This document shows positions 23,301 through 34,146 of a stretch of 64,000 nucleotides of DNA, piece after piece (positions within the stretch are counted from its first letter, which is position 1; each line of letters opens with the position of its first letter). The notes under the pieces are model-generated. The model had not been told where the DNA came from. It worked only from the letters and a program-made list of their open reading frames with translations, and ran no database searches. The stretch is from Sipunculus nudus (lineage: Eukaryota > Annelida > Sipuncula > Golfingiida > Sipunculidae). Where the stretch lies: assembly GCA_026874595.1 (NCBI GenBank), contig CM049311.1:10261676-10325675 (forward strand), written 5' to 3'. The position numbers were made by a program, and so were the translations under genes.

Positions 23301-26300
23301 CTTTTTTTCTTCATGACAGTCTTGTCAGAGTATTAGTTTTGCAATCATATATTTAGAACTTTACTATAACCAAGCAGGAGGGCCCCTATCCTCTTAACTT
23401 CTCATATGCTTATATATATGAAAAACATTACAATAGAATATTTTGCTTTTTTTGCATTTGCAAAAATTTCAAACTTCAGCTGAGTGCTGTGACCCATGGG
23501 TCCCTTGTTACTTTAAAGGATTCTTTTGATTATGAGATATTGCAAATTTTCTTTCCTGGCCAAAGGTCAGTGCCATTCTTTGGTATTAGGGGCCACCTTT
23601 GTTCCAACCAACGAGTGCATGATCTATGAAACACATTTCCCAGGTTGAACACAAAACAATTGTAATTATAAAGCCAAAACTGATTATACTGCCAGTCCTT
23701 AGGTAAGAGTGATAGTTAAGGATTCAGTCAGTAGGGGTGGCTATAATAAGTGTGACCTAAGTGGATATAGGTGTGTATACTTTGAACAATTGCCCCAAAG
23801 TCTTAAGGTAAGCTATTGGGGTTCCTGCTAAGGCTAGGAAACTGGTAATAATCTTTCATTGATGTAGATGTATTAACACATTGGAATATAGCAAAGGCAG
23901 CTAGATATTGTATCAAAAATATAACTTTTGGTTCATGGCCAGTAGTTTCTCTTTCTTACCTTAGAACTGTAATAGCCTTTATTTATAAATGTATGGTGTC
24001 AATATATTAACCAGCCCTAAAGACTGATGAAGCCATTGATGACTCTGACAAAAAAAATTAGGATCAGTTCGATTACTGATGGCTCTGAAATGAATTGTTA
24101 AGTTTTTTATTGCCCCTACGCTTAACAATATAACTCCTACCAGGTAATTTCTAGCCCTAACAATTATGTATTGTTTATTTCAGACACAATTGGCCACAAG
24201 GCCTGGTCATATTTTTCTGCTGTGTGTTGGCTTTATGGCCGCCACTTGTATCAGACACTGGGTTACCCGATCGGTCTGATCACGTCCGCGTGGGGAGGTA
24301 CTCCAGTAGAAGCCTGGATGTCTCCACAGGCTCTGGCTCAGTGTGGTATAAAGCCAGAACAAAGGTAAACTGAATACAGTCAAGATATTGATGTACATAG
24401 ATCTGTATACTATTATATATAAGAACATGGTAGATATCAGATATACCCTATTGTAAGGAATTTACTTAAAGGTGCCTACCTGCCTTTTGAAAAAGAATTT
24501 GTGATTTGAATTCTGGCTATCTTTGTGTACATATTTATGTAATTTAAAAAGGTCAGATAGGTGATTGGGCCCCTTTAAGTAAATTCCTTACAATAGGATC
24601 TTTGATTTGTTGTGCATGGAGTTCTGTTTACATGGAAGTAGTTGTTTATATTCTTGCATATTTTAGTTACTAAGAAAAAAGATTCAATTTTTATTGCCAT
24701 TAAAAAAAATATATTCAATATGATTAAAATGAAAGTTCAGGAGAACTGAGAAATGTTGTGACATTATTATAATAAGCTAATGAACATAAACAATGTTGAA
24801 TACATTCAGTTTTAGATTGAGACATAACAAGGTGATATTAGACATATTTGTTTAATGTTTAATTACAATTTTGTTATAACTGATAATTTGACATGAACAA
24901 CTTTATTATTATAATCAGACTGATACATTTAATTGTAGATTACTGACATATCCGTAGCATCAGACCATGGTAGTCTTGCATTAATTTCTGTTTTGCAGTT
25001 GTATGTATATGTCTTTATGTATGTATGTATGTACATATATCAGGAACTGTAAGTTTAACTAAAAAAAATCTACAGCACAGTTCCATTTGAAAATTTAGCA
25101 ACTGGGGTCAAAACAATATCTCAGTCCCCCTTAAAGATGATTTCAGTCTAGAATATAGAGTTCATAAGTTTAAAAAATATTCAATTATAAACGTTCACTC
25201 TTTAAATCAGAGTCAGTAGGTTCTGTTTTGCTTTTTTCAGTAATCAGTTACAGTCATTAGCAGGCCCTAGGGACCACTCAGTTTTGTGGAATGCTATGAT
25301 TCATCCCCTGATGAATATGACTGTGTACGGCTCCATCTGGTATCAAGGTAGGTTTTATGGTCTTTCATTACCTGAAATGCAGGTAGGGTCACATCTTTGC
25401 TTCCTGTCTGGAAAAGCTGTGTCGAACATACTGCTGGATAAATAATGGTAATATCAAATACTTTCACATTTTGTTTTAACTTTTTGTATCCTGTCTTCCT
25501 TCAGTCTTCTCTCATTTCTGTCAAAATATTCTGGTAACATTTACAGTGGAACCCCGCCTTGTGACCACCCCAAACGACAACCCTCACAACTACGACCACT
25601 TTTCTTGGTCTCGCATATACTATTCACATAACTTACAGTTTCACAAATACGACCACCTCCAAATTACATTAAATTTGGTCAGTCCCTAAGGTGGTAGTAA
25701 TTGTGGGGTTCCATTGTATTTACTTATTTGGTAAATCTTCTTTGATTCAGGTGAAGATAATGCTGGCAGCCCCAACACATACAACTGTACATTCCCCGCC
25801 ATGATTGATGACTGGAGACAAAAGTTCAACATGGCTTCCTCAGGTCAGACTGACCCAGTGTTCCCTTTTGGATTTGTTCAGGTGTGTGGTTTCTCACGCT
25901 TTTTAATACCACCTAACATCAAATGATTTTGCTTTCAGACATAATGTAAACAATATTAGTTGTTGGATAGCTACAAACAGTTTCTCAACTCCAGCTAATT
26001 CTAATCAATTAAATTAAAAATCAGTACTAAGGTACAAATCTGCATTTTAAAACCCTGAAGCAATTAAAACTGTAATGTGAAAGTTGCCCCAAAAAAGAAA
26101 AAAAAGAAAATCAATCCTAAAATTTTACTTTCTAGTAGGTGAGCTTAAACATTATTTGATGTTAATATGATTGCCTGATGTAGAGTGTTGCCATGGTGAT
26201 CAGAACTCAGACCTCAGTTACCCAATAGCTATTTACAGTTGAAGTTAAAAAATTGTGATCTCAGGTCAAAATGCCCCCCCCCCTTTCTGCTTTATTTTTT

Positions 26301-28851
26301 AACCTTTTTTAATGGTTTTAAAATGTCTTAATTTATGATATGACAACATAACATATTAACCTTTGTTAGCATTTACAAGCACTGTTGAAGCAATAATTGT
26401 CAAATTAAATAGAAAACGTATTTAAATTTCATACTGACAATTTTGTTTAAATATTTGAAACTCTTTCTAGTAGGTAAGCTTAAACATAATTTGATGTTAA
26501 TATGATTGCCTAATGTACAGTGTTGCCATGGTAATCAGAATTCAGACCTCAGTTACCCAATAGCTATTTAGAGTTGAAGTTAAAAATTTGTGATCTCAGG
26601 TCAAAATGCCCCCCCCCCCTTTCCGCTTTATTTTTTAACCTTTTTTAAATGTTTTAAAATGTCTTAATTTAAGATATGACAACATAACATGGTACACTTT
26701 GTTAGCATTTACAAGCACTGTTGAATCGATAATTGCCAATTAAATAAAATATATGTATTTAAATTTCATAATGATAATTATGTTTAAATATTTGAATCTA
26801 ACAAAACAAAATATATATCTTCAACTAGAAAACAAATTTAAAAAAGATGAACTGCTTATTGTCTGTCTCTTTCTCTTTTGTCAGCTTGCTGCCAACAGGA
26901 ACAACATGTCCATCACTACAGGGTTCCCAGACATCCGCTGGCACCAGACAGCCGACCAAGGTTATGTACCTAATTACAGGATGAAGAACGTCTTCATGGC
27001 TGTTGCAATGGATCTACCGGATTTCAACTCTCTGTATGGGAGGTATGAATGACCCAAACTCATTACTTAGTCTTTCATTGAAGGTAACTTTCAAATATAT
27101 GATGTAAAATGAAATGTATATATCAAGCAATCTGTACTGGAAGAAGTTTAACTGCATATATTGCATAAGCAAAATGTTGATTACACTAATAGATTTATTA
27201 TCCCCTCACAAAGAAGTTGCAGGAGGCGATATAGTAACTCTTTGTTTGTACTACCATGCATTCCTTGTGCTGTACTTCTGTCCGTCCAGAATTGACTTGT
27301 GGACTGAATTAAACCAAAATGTTTGACCAAAACCTGTCATCTTTCACATATGGCTCACCTTCCTATAGATGAAGAATCCTTTTGGTTTTGAGGTCACAGG
27401 GTCAAAGGTCAAGGCCATAGAACCCACTTCTTGAAAAGCTTGTGGACCCATTTTAAGCCAAACCATTTGACAAATACCCTGCATCTTTTTACACATGGCT
27501 TACCCACCCACAGATGAAGAAATCTATCAATTTTGAGGTCATGGTGTCAAAGTCACAGAGCTGCTTTATTGATTTTACACTGTGTAATACACCCAGTATA
27601 ATTATGCTCCCATGTGAGGGGATGCTCCGCTTTGTGCATAGTTTCTGACTGGATCCTAAAACAGCATTAGGCTTCCTGGAACCAAAACAAAATAATCTTG
27701 GAATTATCACTAGGCTTCACAGCTAGCAGATATTCTTTGTATAGAAGATCATATATACACACCTATTAAAGCCAAAATGCAAGAGTACATCGAATAAACG
27801 TTTAATTAAATAACAGATCTCTTTGATGTAATAAGTATACAGTTATACTTATATTTGCTTATAACATACTGCTTATTATTTTTTTTCTGGATAGCCCTAT
27901 AGATTAGGTGCCCAAAATATTAAAACTTGTTATATGTTTGTCAACAGAATACAAATTCAGTGCATTTTATTACATTTTTTTCAGTATACACCCTGAAGAC
28001 AAACTGACAGTTGGCTCTCGTCTGGCCCTTTCAGGTCTATCAGTTGCTTATGGGAAGAGTTACAAGTTCCAGGGTCCTATGCCAAGTGCCTTCTTCATTG
28101 ACATTGGTTATTACACCTTAAGGATTGAGATGGATGATGACCAAACTGTCATTGAGGTCAGAAACAAAGATGGTTATGAGGTGAGGGAACTCATTTGCAT
28201 ATGTATATTTCTTGAGGGGTACTGTATGTTCTCTATTAGAAGCTGCCCCTCTAATTTTAGCTGCAGCCTGAAAGAACCAGTGATCTCTTACAAAAATATA
28301 AATACCCTGGGTCTGTTTATAAAACGGTGTGGAAATAACATATTTATGTCAAGAACCTTTGCCATGGAGGAATTAAAAGGAAAAAAATAAAAAAATCCAT
28401 AAATTACGACATCTGATCACTTTACATATTTTGCTGTATGTATTTACAGCTGATAGCATATATCTGTAATCAGTATCATGTTAAAAAGGCATATTTATGA
28501 TGAATTACTTAACTCCTTTTTTGGTAAAGTGAAATAAATATATTTGCTTTTCAGGTTTGCTGTTCTCCAAATAACATCACCCATTGTGAATCTGGGACAG
28601 TTGCAAAATGGGTAGCCTCTCCCATAATTAACTCCACACAGAACTCGGTAACATTGGACTGGTCTCAGTGTAAGAACCTGTACATCATGGGCTTGAGGTA
28701 TGCTTGGAGAGAGTCTCCCTGTCCATACAAGAAGTGTGCTGTCTATGCTGTGGAGAATGAACTTCCTGCTCCACCATTCATTTTGTCAGGGATAATTGGT
28801 CCAGCAAAAGGGAGAAGAGTTTACAGACAGCGAGTGCTGAGAAGGACCTAA
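16525..28851 (+). CDS. SIAE: Sialate O-acetylesterase, complete ten-exon gene
   Basis: This enzyme removes acetyl groups from the 9-O position of sialic acids in the lysosomal/secretory route. Coding exons are 16525-16627, 18493-18663, 18945-19117, 19287-19425, 24184-24364, 25241-25347, 25751-25881, 26885-27042, 27985-28180 and 28555-28851. All junctions are GT-AG, phases match, and the total is 1656 nt (551 aa plus stop), close to the 523 aa of human SIAE. Visible blocks are a hydrophobic N-terminal signal peptide, GDVWLCSGQSNM (nucleophile Ser about residue 141, aligning with human Ser127), SAWGGTPVEAW, HSVLWNAMIHP, WYQGE, and DIRWHQTADQGYVPN with the candidate catalytic His at about 355. 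N-glycosylation sequons occur (NMT, NCT, NST). The start at 16525 was chosen because it begins the signal peptide; in-frame ATGs at 16447 and 16453 are possible but would put a polar stretch in front of it. The family call is very secure from the conserved blocks. Confidence 0.96.
16878..16946. repeat. Perfect palindrome around an AT core
   Basis: TGATTTTACTTTTATGAAAT on the left is matched exactly by its reverse complement on the right, around an (AT)n centre, giving a 69-bp near-perfect palindrome in SIAE intron 1. Confidence 0.9.
17249..17351. repeat. (TA)n microsatellite in SIAE intron 1
   Basis: A roughly 100-bp TA tract with a few interruptions near 17311-17330. Confidence 0.95.
18344..18514 (+). 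repeat. Tandem duplication of the SIAE exon 2 splice acceptor
   Basis: Bases 18344-18425 are repeated identically at 18433-18514 (82 bp, period 89). Each copy contains the pyrimidine tract, the CAG acceptor and the first 22 bases of exon 2. The upstream CAG ends at 18403; the used one ends at 18492. Confidence 0.95.
18493..18663 (+). CDS. SIAE: SIAE exon 2
   Basis: The exon follows the acceptor TTCTATTCCAG and completes the split Ala codon. It encodes FASYYGDHMVLQQSP, the usual N-terminal beta-domain motif of SIAE (human FASYINNDMVLQ). The donor is AAAG|GTTAGG, phase 1. Its acceptor and first 22 bases are duplicated 89 bp upstream. Confidence 0.95.
18945..19117 (+). CDS. SIAE: SIAE exon 3 (nucleophile block)
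   Basis: Carries LFGDVWLCSGQSNM, the block with the catalytic serine. The acceptor is CTTTCAG and the donor is ATG|GTAAGT, phase 0. The acceptor tract is built from TGACCTTGACCTT-like repeats. Confidence 0.96.
19287..19425 (+). CDS. SIAE: SIAE exon 4
   Basis: Acceptor TTTGCAG, donor AATG|GTGAGT, phase 1 at the end. It encodes MLNASQELADLPKYQNIRIF, matching the human segment that follows the nucleophile block (FNATRELSNTAAYQSVRIL). Confidence 0.94.
21121..23350. repeat. Tandem array of ~340-bp units in SIAE intron 4
   Basis: The opening AACAGGGCACAAATCGTAAC-type phrase recurs near 21121, 21457, 21797, 22137, 22457, 22699 and 23026. Each unit then carries CTGAAATTAGGTCTCTGTTACCCAT-like and GAGCTATGGGGCTC phrases. 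The later units belong to the element that starts at 22602, so the array may be an internal expansion of that element. Confidence 0.85.
22602..23510 (+). mobile_element. Non-autonomous element of the TAGCTCAGCTGAC family
   Basis: Starts TTTTTAGCTCAGCTGACTG and has family-type 3' ends, CAGCTGAGCGTCATGG...CACTTGTT at about 23240-23273 and a second at 23475-23510. It has no coding capacity. Related copies lie at 29923, 34147 and 45620. Confidence 0.65.
24184..24364 (+). CDS. SIAE: SIAE exon 5
   Basis: Acceptor TATTTCAG, donor AAAG|GTAAAC, phase 2. It encodes FSAVCWLYGRHLYQTLGYP and SAWGGTPVEAW, both very close to the human enzyme. It follows a 4.8 kb repeat-filled intron. Confidence 0.96.
24447..24597. 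mobile_element. 151-bp MITE in SIAE intron 5
   Basis: Terminal inverted repeats CCTATTGTAAGGAATTTACT TAAAGG face each other exactly at the two ends. The inner phrase AGGTGATTGGGCCCCTTTAA also occurs near 16205-16230, and AAAGGTGCC near 15233, so it is a repeated family here. Confidence 0.85.
25241..25347 (+). CDS. SIAE: SIAE exon 6
   Basis: Acceptor CTTTTTTCAG, donor CAAG|GTAGGT, phase 1. It encodes DHSVLWNAMIHPLMNMTVYG and ends in WYQG, a conserved SIAE block. Confidence 0.95.
25544..25716. mobile_element. 173-bp TA-flanked MITE in SIAE intron 6
   Basis: Ends CAGTGGAACCCCGCC and GTGGGGTTCCATTG are inverted repeats, and both flanks are TA, the target-site pattern of Tc1/mariner-type elements. 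A partial relative with GTGGTCGC phrases and a TTTACTGTA end lies at about 18733-18819. Confidence 0.75.
25751..25881 (+). CDS. SIAE: SIAE exon 7
   Basis: Acceptor TTGATTCAG, donor CAG|GTGTGT, phase 0. It encodes YNCTFPAMIDDWR and FPFGFVQ, as in the human enzyme (YNCTFPALIEDWR, FPFGLVQ). Confidence 0.95.
26131..26800. repeat. Direct tandem duplication, ~335-bp unit, in SIAE intron 7
   Basis: The copies start TCTAGTAGGTGAGCTTAAAC (26131) and TCTAGTAGGTAAGCTTAAAC (26466). Both contain CTCAGGTCAAAATG followed by a C run (10 and 11 bases) and run in parallel to a shared TTTAAATATTTGAA end. Confidence 0.9.
26885..27042 (+). CDS. SIAE: SIAE exon 8 (catalytic His block)
   Basis: Acceptor CTTTTGTCAG, donor GGGAG|GTATGA, phase 2. 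It encodes FPDIRWHQTADQGYVPN and FMAVAMDLPD; the WHQTAD histidine is the candidate catalytic base. Confidence 0.96.
27195..27622. mobile_element. Non-autonomous element with CCCCTCACA ends in SIAE intron 8
   Basis: Opens TATCCCCTCACAAAG and closes CCATGTGAGGGGATG, inverted ends of about 10 bp. Inside, it has a GAGGTCACAGGGTCAAAGGTC phrase shared with the 29923 element. Confidence 0.5.
27985..28180 (+). CDS. SIAE: SIAE exon 9
   Basis: Acceptor TTTTTTTCAG, donor GAG|GTGAGG, phase 0. It encodes SIHPEDKLTVGSRLALSGL, matching the human SIHPRDKQTVAYRLHLGAR segment. Confidence 0.94.
28555..28851 (+). CDS. SIAE: SIAE exon 10 (terminal)
   Basis: Acceptor GCTTTTCAG. It encodes several cysteines, LRYAWRESPCPYKKCAVY and ELPAPPFI (human LRYAWTTWPCEYKQCPLY, ALPAPPFI), then a basic tail ending in a TAA stop. 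Confidence 0.95.
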   Translation, partial: VCCSPNNITHCESGTVAKWVASPIINSTQNSVTLDWSQCKNLYIMGLRYAWRESPCPYKKCAVYAVENELPAPPFILSGIIGPAKGRRVYRQRVLRRT

Positions 28852-29870
28852 AGAAAAACCAGTGACATGACTCTGATTAAAAAACTGATTATTTCTTGAA
28901 CTTGATAAGCTGTGGGACTTCTCCCACAAATGAAATACAACCACACGACAATTTAGTTTTTTTAAATCATCCAAATGGCCAAAAGGTCTGTCAGAATTTA
29001 TAATGAGTGTTAATATTAAGCAGAAACTAATCATATTGCCAATCCTTAATTAAGCACATTTGCTAAAGAGACAGAGCTTGTCTCATGGTGCAGCCCTTTT
29101 GTTATAGGGATGACAGTGGATTAGTCCACTAAAGGTGGCTGGGGTATCTCACATGGCTGTGATAGGTGCAATGTCTCCAAGGTAAGAGAAAATTGTGAAA
29201 ATCAGATTAGAAGAAATATCAACATGAAAATATCCTAAACCCTGCTAATTTAACTACTCCATAAATTTTTACTGGTATTTGTTGGCTTCTTTGTTGTATG
29301 AGACATTTAAAATATTTTATTTTTTGATCATCAGGGACCAAATACTGTGTTTGCCATTAGCAGACCATAAAGCACACAGACACAGCTGATGTGTATATTT
29401 AGCACAGCTGATTCAAAGTGATGTTAACTGTAGGAATATCTCATTATTATTATATATAAGATCTGTTTAAGTCTGCCTGTAATGTCATGGATATTCTTGC
29501 AGACTTATTTGATCCAATGGGCTTTTTAAATTTCTGTGTACACTGTGTATAATTTAAGATATATAGCTTCCTTGTGGGCTTAATTTACTGACAATATTAG
29601 GTGCTTACTAGATGTATGCCATGGAGATACACAGGCACACACACCTACCTGATCTAACTCTCCTGAACAGCTTAGACTGATTGTTTAAATATTCAAGCTT
29701 GCTGTTGTTAACACATATCAAAGTTCCTATAAGTGCCTTAAATATAATTTTACTATACAGAGAAATACACATTTGTTATGCTTCTGTACTTTAATAACTA
29801 TTATCATAGTGCTTATGCATTGTTAAACAGTAAAAATAAAAATTTAAAAACAGTTTTTTATTTGTGTCCC
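28852..29870 (+). other. SIAE: SIAE 3' UTR with probable poly(A) site
   Basis: There is no open frame after the SIAE stop. An AATAAA hexamer at 29835-29840 is followed by a T-rich and GT-containing stretch (TTTTTTATTTGTGT), a typical cleavage context. It ends just before a repeat element begins at 29923. The exact cleavage site is inferred. Confidence 0.5.
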
Positions 29871-29922
29871 CAATCTATAAAGATGGGTATATTTCTGTGA
29901 TATTTACTTTACCTGACATAGG

Positions 29923-32359
29923 TTTTTTAGCTCAGCTGACTTTCAATCATGCTGGGCTATAGCGATGGGTCTTTGTCCGGCGTCCTTCCGTCTGTCCGTC
30001 CGGCCGTCCGGCCGTTAGCAGGGCACAAATCGTAACCGTAGGGGCTAGGGCCATGAACCCTATGCAGTCTTAGAGGTTATAAAAAGATCTCCTTGCAAAC
30101 CTGAAATTAGGTCACTGCGACCTATATTCTCATAGTTATGGGGTGTGTTTGCACCCCCCAGAAATAACTCTTTGAGACAAAATTTTCATCCCAAACCTTC
30201 CATCTTTCACATACAGCTCACCTACCAACAGGGGAAGAACCATAATTTTTTTTAGGTCAAAAGGTAAAAGGTCAAGGTCACAGGAGCCTCTTCTTTGAAA
30301 AGCCTGTGGATGCATTTTAAGCCAACCCTTTCATCCCAATTCTTTAATCTTTCACATATAGCTCACCTACTAAGTTGGAGAAGAATCCTATAGATTTTGA
30401 GGTCACAAGGTCAAAGGTCAGGGTCACAGGATCCACTTCTTTGAAAAGGTAGTGGACACATTTCAAGCTAGACTTTTCATTCCAAACCTTCCAGCACTGA
30501 TATCGCTTCTCCGCCAACAGGGGAAAAGACCTGTTGATTTTGAGGTCAAAGGTCAAGTTCACAGCACCCACTTCTTGCGTGGAGTCATTTTCAGGCAAAC
30601 TTTTCAATCTGTACCTTCCATCTGTCATATATGGCTTACCTACCAATAAAGGAAGAAGCCTATTGATGTTGAGGTCAAAAAGTCAAAGGTCAAGGTCACA
30701 ATATTTAATTGTTCTAAATGCTTGTGAGCATATTTCAAGTGTAACTGTTCAACCCAAACCTTCAGTCTTTTACATATGCCACATCTATGCATCACTCAGT
30801 TTGACTCAAACTTCATATTTATGGGTCTTTTTGCTTGAATAAATAACTTATTGATTTTGGGGTCAGCTGGTCAGCAGGTTAAAGGTTGCAGGTCAAAGTT
30901 ATTCACCCATTGGTTGCCAAGTAATTATACCAGATTTAAGTGGTCAGTAGTTACCCATCATTTAGAAAGAATCCAGTTGATATATGGGCAAAAGGCCAAG
31001 GTCATAGGTCAGGGATGTTCACAATTACTTATTTTACAGACCATCTCTATTTTTCTTGTATATATAACCATCCCACTCCAGCTGGTACTTCTCCCTGTGT
31101 GGCTGTAATTGTGAGTGACACTGGTGACATATGACTCCCTTTTGTATCAGCCTATTAAGTGATAAGGCTAAGTGATAAGTACCTCCTTACTTCATAACAA
31201 AAACACTGTTGTCAGAATGCTTCAGCCAGGCATTAAGACTATGAGAATATAGTATTAAGGTTTAGCTACTGATTTATAAGATGATGGGAACATTTTGCAG
31301 TTTATTTTATGGAATCCTAGCAATAAACCTAAGTTTCCTAGATATCTGAATATTTTAATATATATCACCACATATAAAAGCAAGTGTTTGTTCTCATAAT
31401 ATGTGGATGTGTACCTTGATTTAGGATGGCTTTTTGTTTTATTTCAAGACTCTTAGTCATGCTTTCTGCATTTCTTTTCTTTCAGGTTTGGCAATTTACC
31501 TACCCTGCTGACCCCATTGAAAAGCAGAGTGATAATAAAAATATTGGACTTACACTTTTTACAATTGCATATCTATAAATCTTATATGAGGGCCTGGACA
31601 TGCCTTTTGAATTATTTTGGGCATTTATTACTGGATAATTTGCCCCAAGTTTGGTCTCTTATTGGAGAATGTGGGATATCAAATGTCATACTTGTCAGAA
31701 ATCCATTATGTCTGCCAGTTAGCCACCTTAGAAATTCTTTCTTCAGGGCAGTTTCAGTAATTTTTCTTTAATGTTTGGTCCGATTTAGATAATGTTTGTT
31801 GTCTGATTTCAGACTTGTCAGAAGTCCAATATGGCCACCAGGCAACCATCTTTTAATTCCTTTTGATCATATTATCTCAAGAACAGTTACAGTGAATGCA
31901 GTTGGATGTATATTTATGTAATCTTGTAAAGGATTGGGTCAAATATTTCTGAATAAATATTACCATCATTTATAAAAGTGCAGTACAGTTGGCTTGTATT
32001 GAATAAAAATTCATACAGAAGCACCTGTTTCTCAATAATTCTTGCATGTATTACCTTGATTTTTGCTATATATTTTGATCTAATATTTGCCCTTTGTGGT
32101 GTTCCTTTTGAGACTGACAGGTTTCAAGCAAGCTGTTGGAATAGTTCCTGATAGCTTAACAATCATGCATTTTCCTCAGACCATCAATTCACTGTGTTTT
32201 AACCAGACATAGGTGATATATATTTCTGTTGTCATAGAAAATTTTCAACAAATTGGCAAATTGGTTCTTCAAAATTTGACTGGAAGTTGTGAATCTCAGT
32301 CCATGATGTCACAGGTCATGCTTGGCAGCTGAGCGTCATGACCCATGGGTCACTTGTTG
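29923..32359 (+). mobile_element. 2.4-kb non-autonomous element of the TAGCTCAGCTGAC family
   Basis: Begins TTTTTTAGCTCAGCTGACTT, followed by GTCCGTC-rich sequence and a GTTAGCAGGGCACAAATCG phrase. It ends GCAGCTGAGCGTCATGACCC then ATGGGTCACTTGTT, which contains the palindrome GACCCATGGGTC. The interior has repeated AGGTCAAAGGTCA and GTCAAGGTCACAG words. I find no transposase frame. Confidence 0.75.
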
Positions 32360-33045
32360 TTTTAGTTAAGTATAAAAAGATATTCTAAACATGTCTGTAC
32401 TGTTTCCCAAAGGGAAATAAAAGTTTATACCTACATGAAATTTTGAACTTCATAGTTTGTTAACATTAATCCATGAATAATAAAGACACATTTGCAGACA
32501 TTGATCTGTATTTATCATTATCTGTTTCAGCAATTGGTTCTTTTTTAGACAGGTTTCTTCCCAGCTGACTGAGTGTATAACTTATGTGCATGTATATCAT
32601 CTGTGTAAAATTCAAGTAAGCACTGTGCAGCAAAATCTACTCTTCAGTTTGTAGCAGCTGTTAAGCATATTTTACAGTAATCTGCATTGTGGAATGCCTA
32701 ATAGTTCCATTCTAATATGAAATGTTTTACATTCCCCACCAGGAGATGGAAAGACTAATGTTTCCCCATCTGTTGTGGAATGTCTAAAAATTCCCACCGT
32801 GGCGTCAATTTATTTTCAAGGGGGGTATTTCATAGTAAACTCAGAAAGGGAAATAAAGTCTATATTTCTCATTTTTACTATATTTCTTTTTTAAATATAT
32901 ATATATTAATCTTCGAATGGCAGGGTGGGAGATGATTACATTGACATCCCCCCTTGCTAAAAAGTGGGGAGATAAATACCCCCCTTTTTTGACGCCCCTG
33001 AATTCCCAACAGCTGTGTTAAATGACCAATAAAAATACCAATTGT

Positions 33046-33215
33046 GTGTGATGACTAGAAATTATTTACAACTGTGGGAGATGCCTAGAGGTTGCCAAAA
33101 TGGCAATAGCTGTTTGAGATGCCTAGAATTTATCAGCAGCTGTGTGGCATGCCTAGATGTTGTCAACAGCTGTGTGAAATGCCTAGAAGTTGTCAGCAGC
33201 TGTGTTGGACGCCGA
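33046..33215. repeat. Minisatellite with ~30-bp units
   Basis: GCCTAG recurs at 33083, 33121, 33151 and 33181 in units of the form ATGCCTAGAAGTTGTCAGCA GCTGTGTGAA. The last three units are exactly 30 bp apart. Weaker relatives lie at 32690-32790. Confidence 0.85.
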
Positions 33216-34146
33216 GCAGTTTGCATTTAGACGTGTAAAATGTCTATCCGTATCCTGACCTGGGTTGATGTGGACGTTAATGTGGTGCCAGTGAAGGGAT
33301 CAAACTACATGTGAAGATTTTCACTATTATCATGGTTAAATAAACCATTAATTAATGCAATTCTAGGTGGAAACTAAAGAAAGTGAACTGAAATATGATG
33401 AAGTATCTTCTTAGACGTGTTGCAAAAACAATGCATGTAATAAGTTATAACACAACAGAACAAGATAAACCAGTGCATTACACATTTGTAACGTAAGAGT
33501 ACAAAGAGTCTGTACTGATAAGCACCAACAGGTCGTGCCCTGACGGGCGTGCGAGACTAAATTCTGTCAATATTGATGATAGACATGTGTTGTAATATTG
33601 ATCACAAAAAGTCAAGTAGACCTACGTCCATTTATGATATTTATTGATTCAGCAAACCTCGTGACGATCTCAGCCTTGACCGTTTGGTACGATATACAAG
33701 CAAACGAAGATCTTTGACAATAAACACAAGGAGTATTAATTATTGTATCAAAATCTGTTCACTAAAAAATAATAAAGTAAGCTCTAACAGTTTTGTTCAA
33801 ACTAGATTTGTGACGTCCCTTTCTAGTTTTCGGATAACTCGTGATAGAGACATCAACAAGGCACAGGCTGGGCCTAGGAAAGTTGTAAAACATTTAATAT
33901 AACATTTTGTAACAGACCAGCACGGCAACTGAGTCATTACATCTCTTAACTTATATAACATATATGTGATAATTATATATATATATGTGTGTCTATGTGT
34001 GTGTGTTTATGTATGTATGTATGTATACATGTATATATACAGTATATGTAGCTACGTCCTCGGGTGTATCTCAGTCTTAAAATCCAAGAAACAATGTCCA
34101 ATCCAAAAAGGAACGTTTACATCACAAACCCGTGCATCCTTTTTTT

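Noticed and set aside
30344-31108. Several 65-100-codon frames on both strands
   Set aside because: They lie inside the 29923-32359 repeat element and translate its AGGTCA-type repeats. None has protein-family texture.
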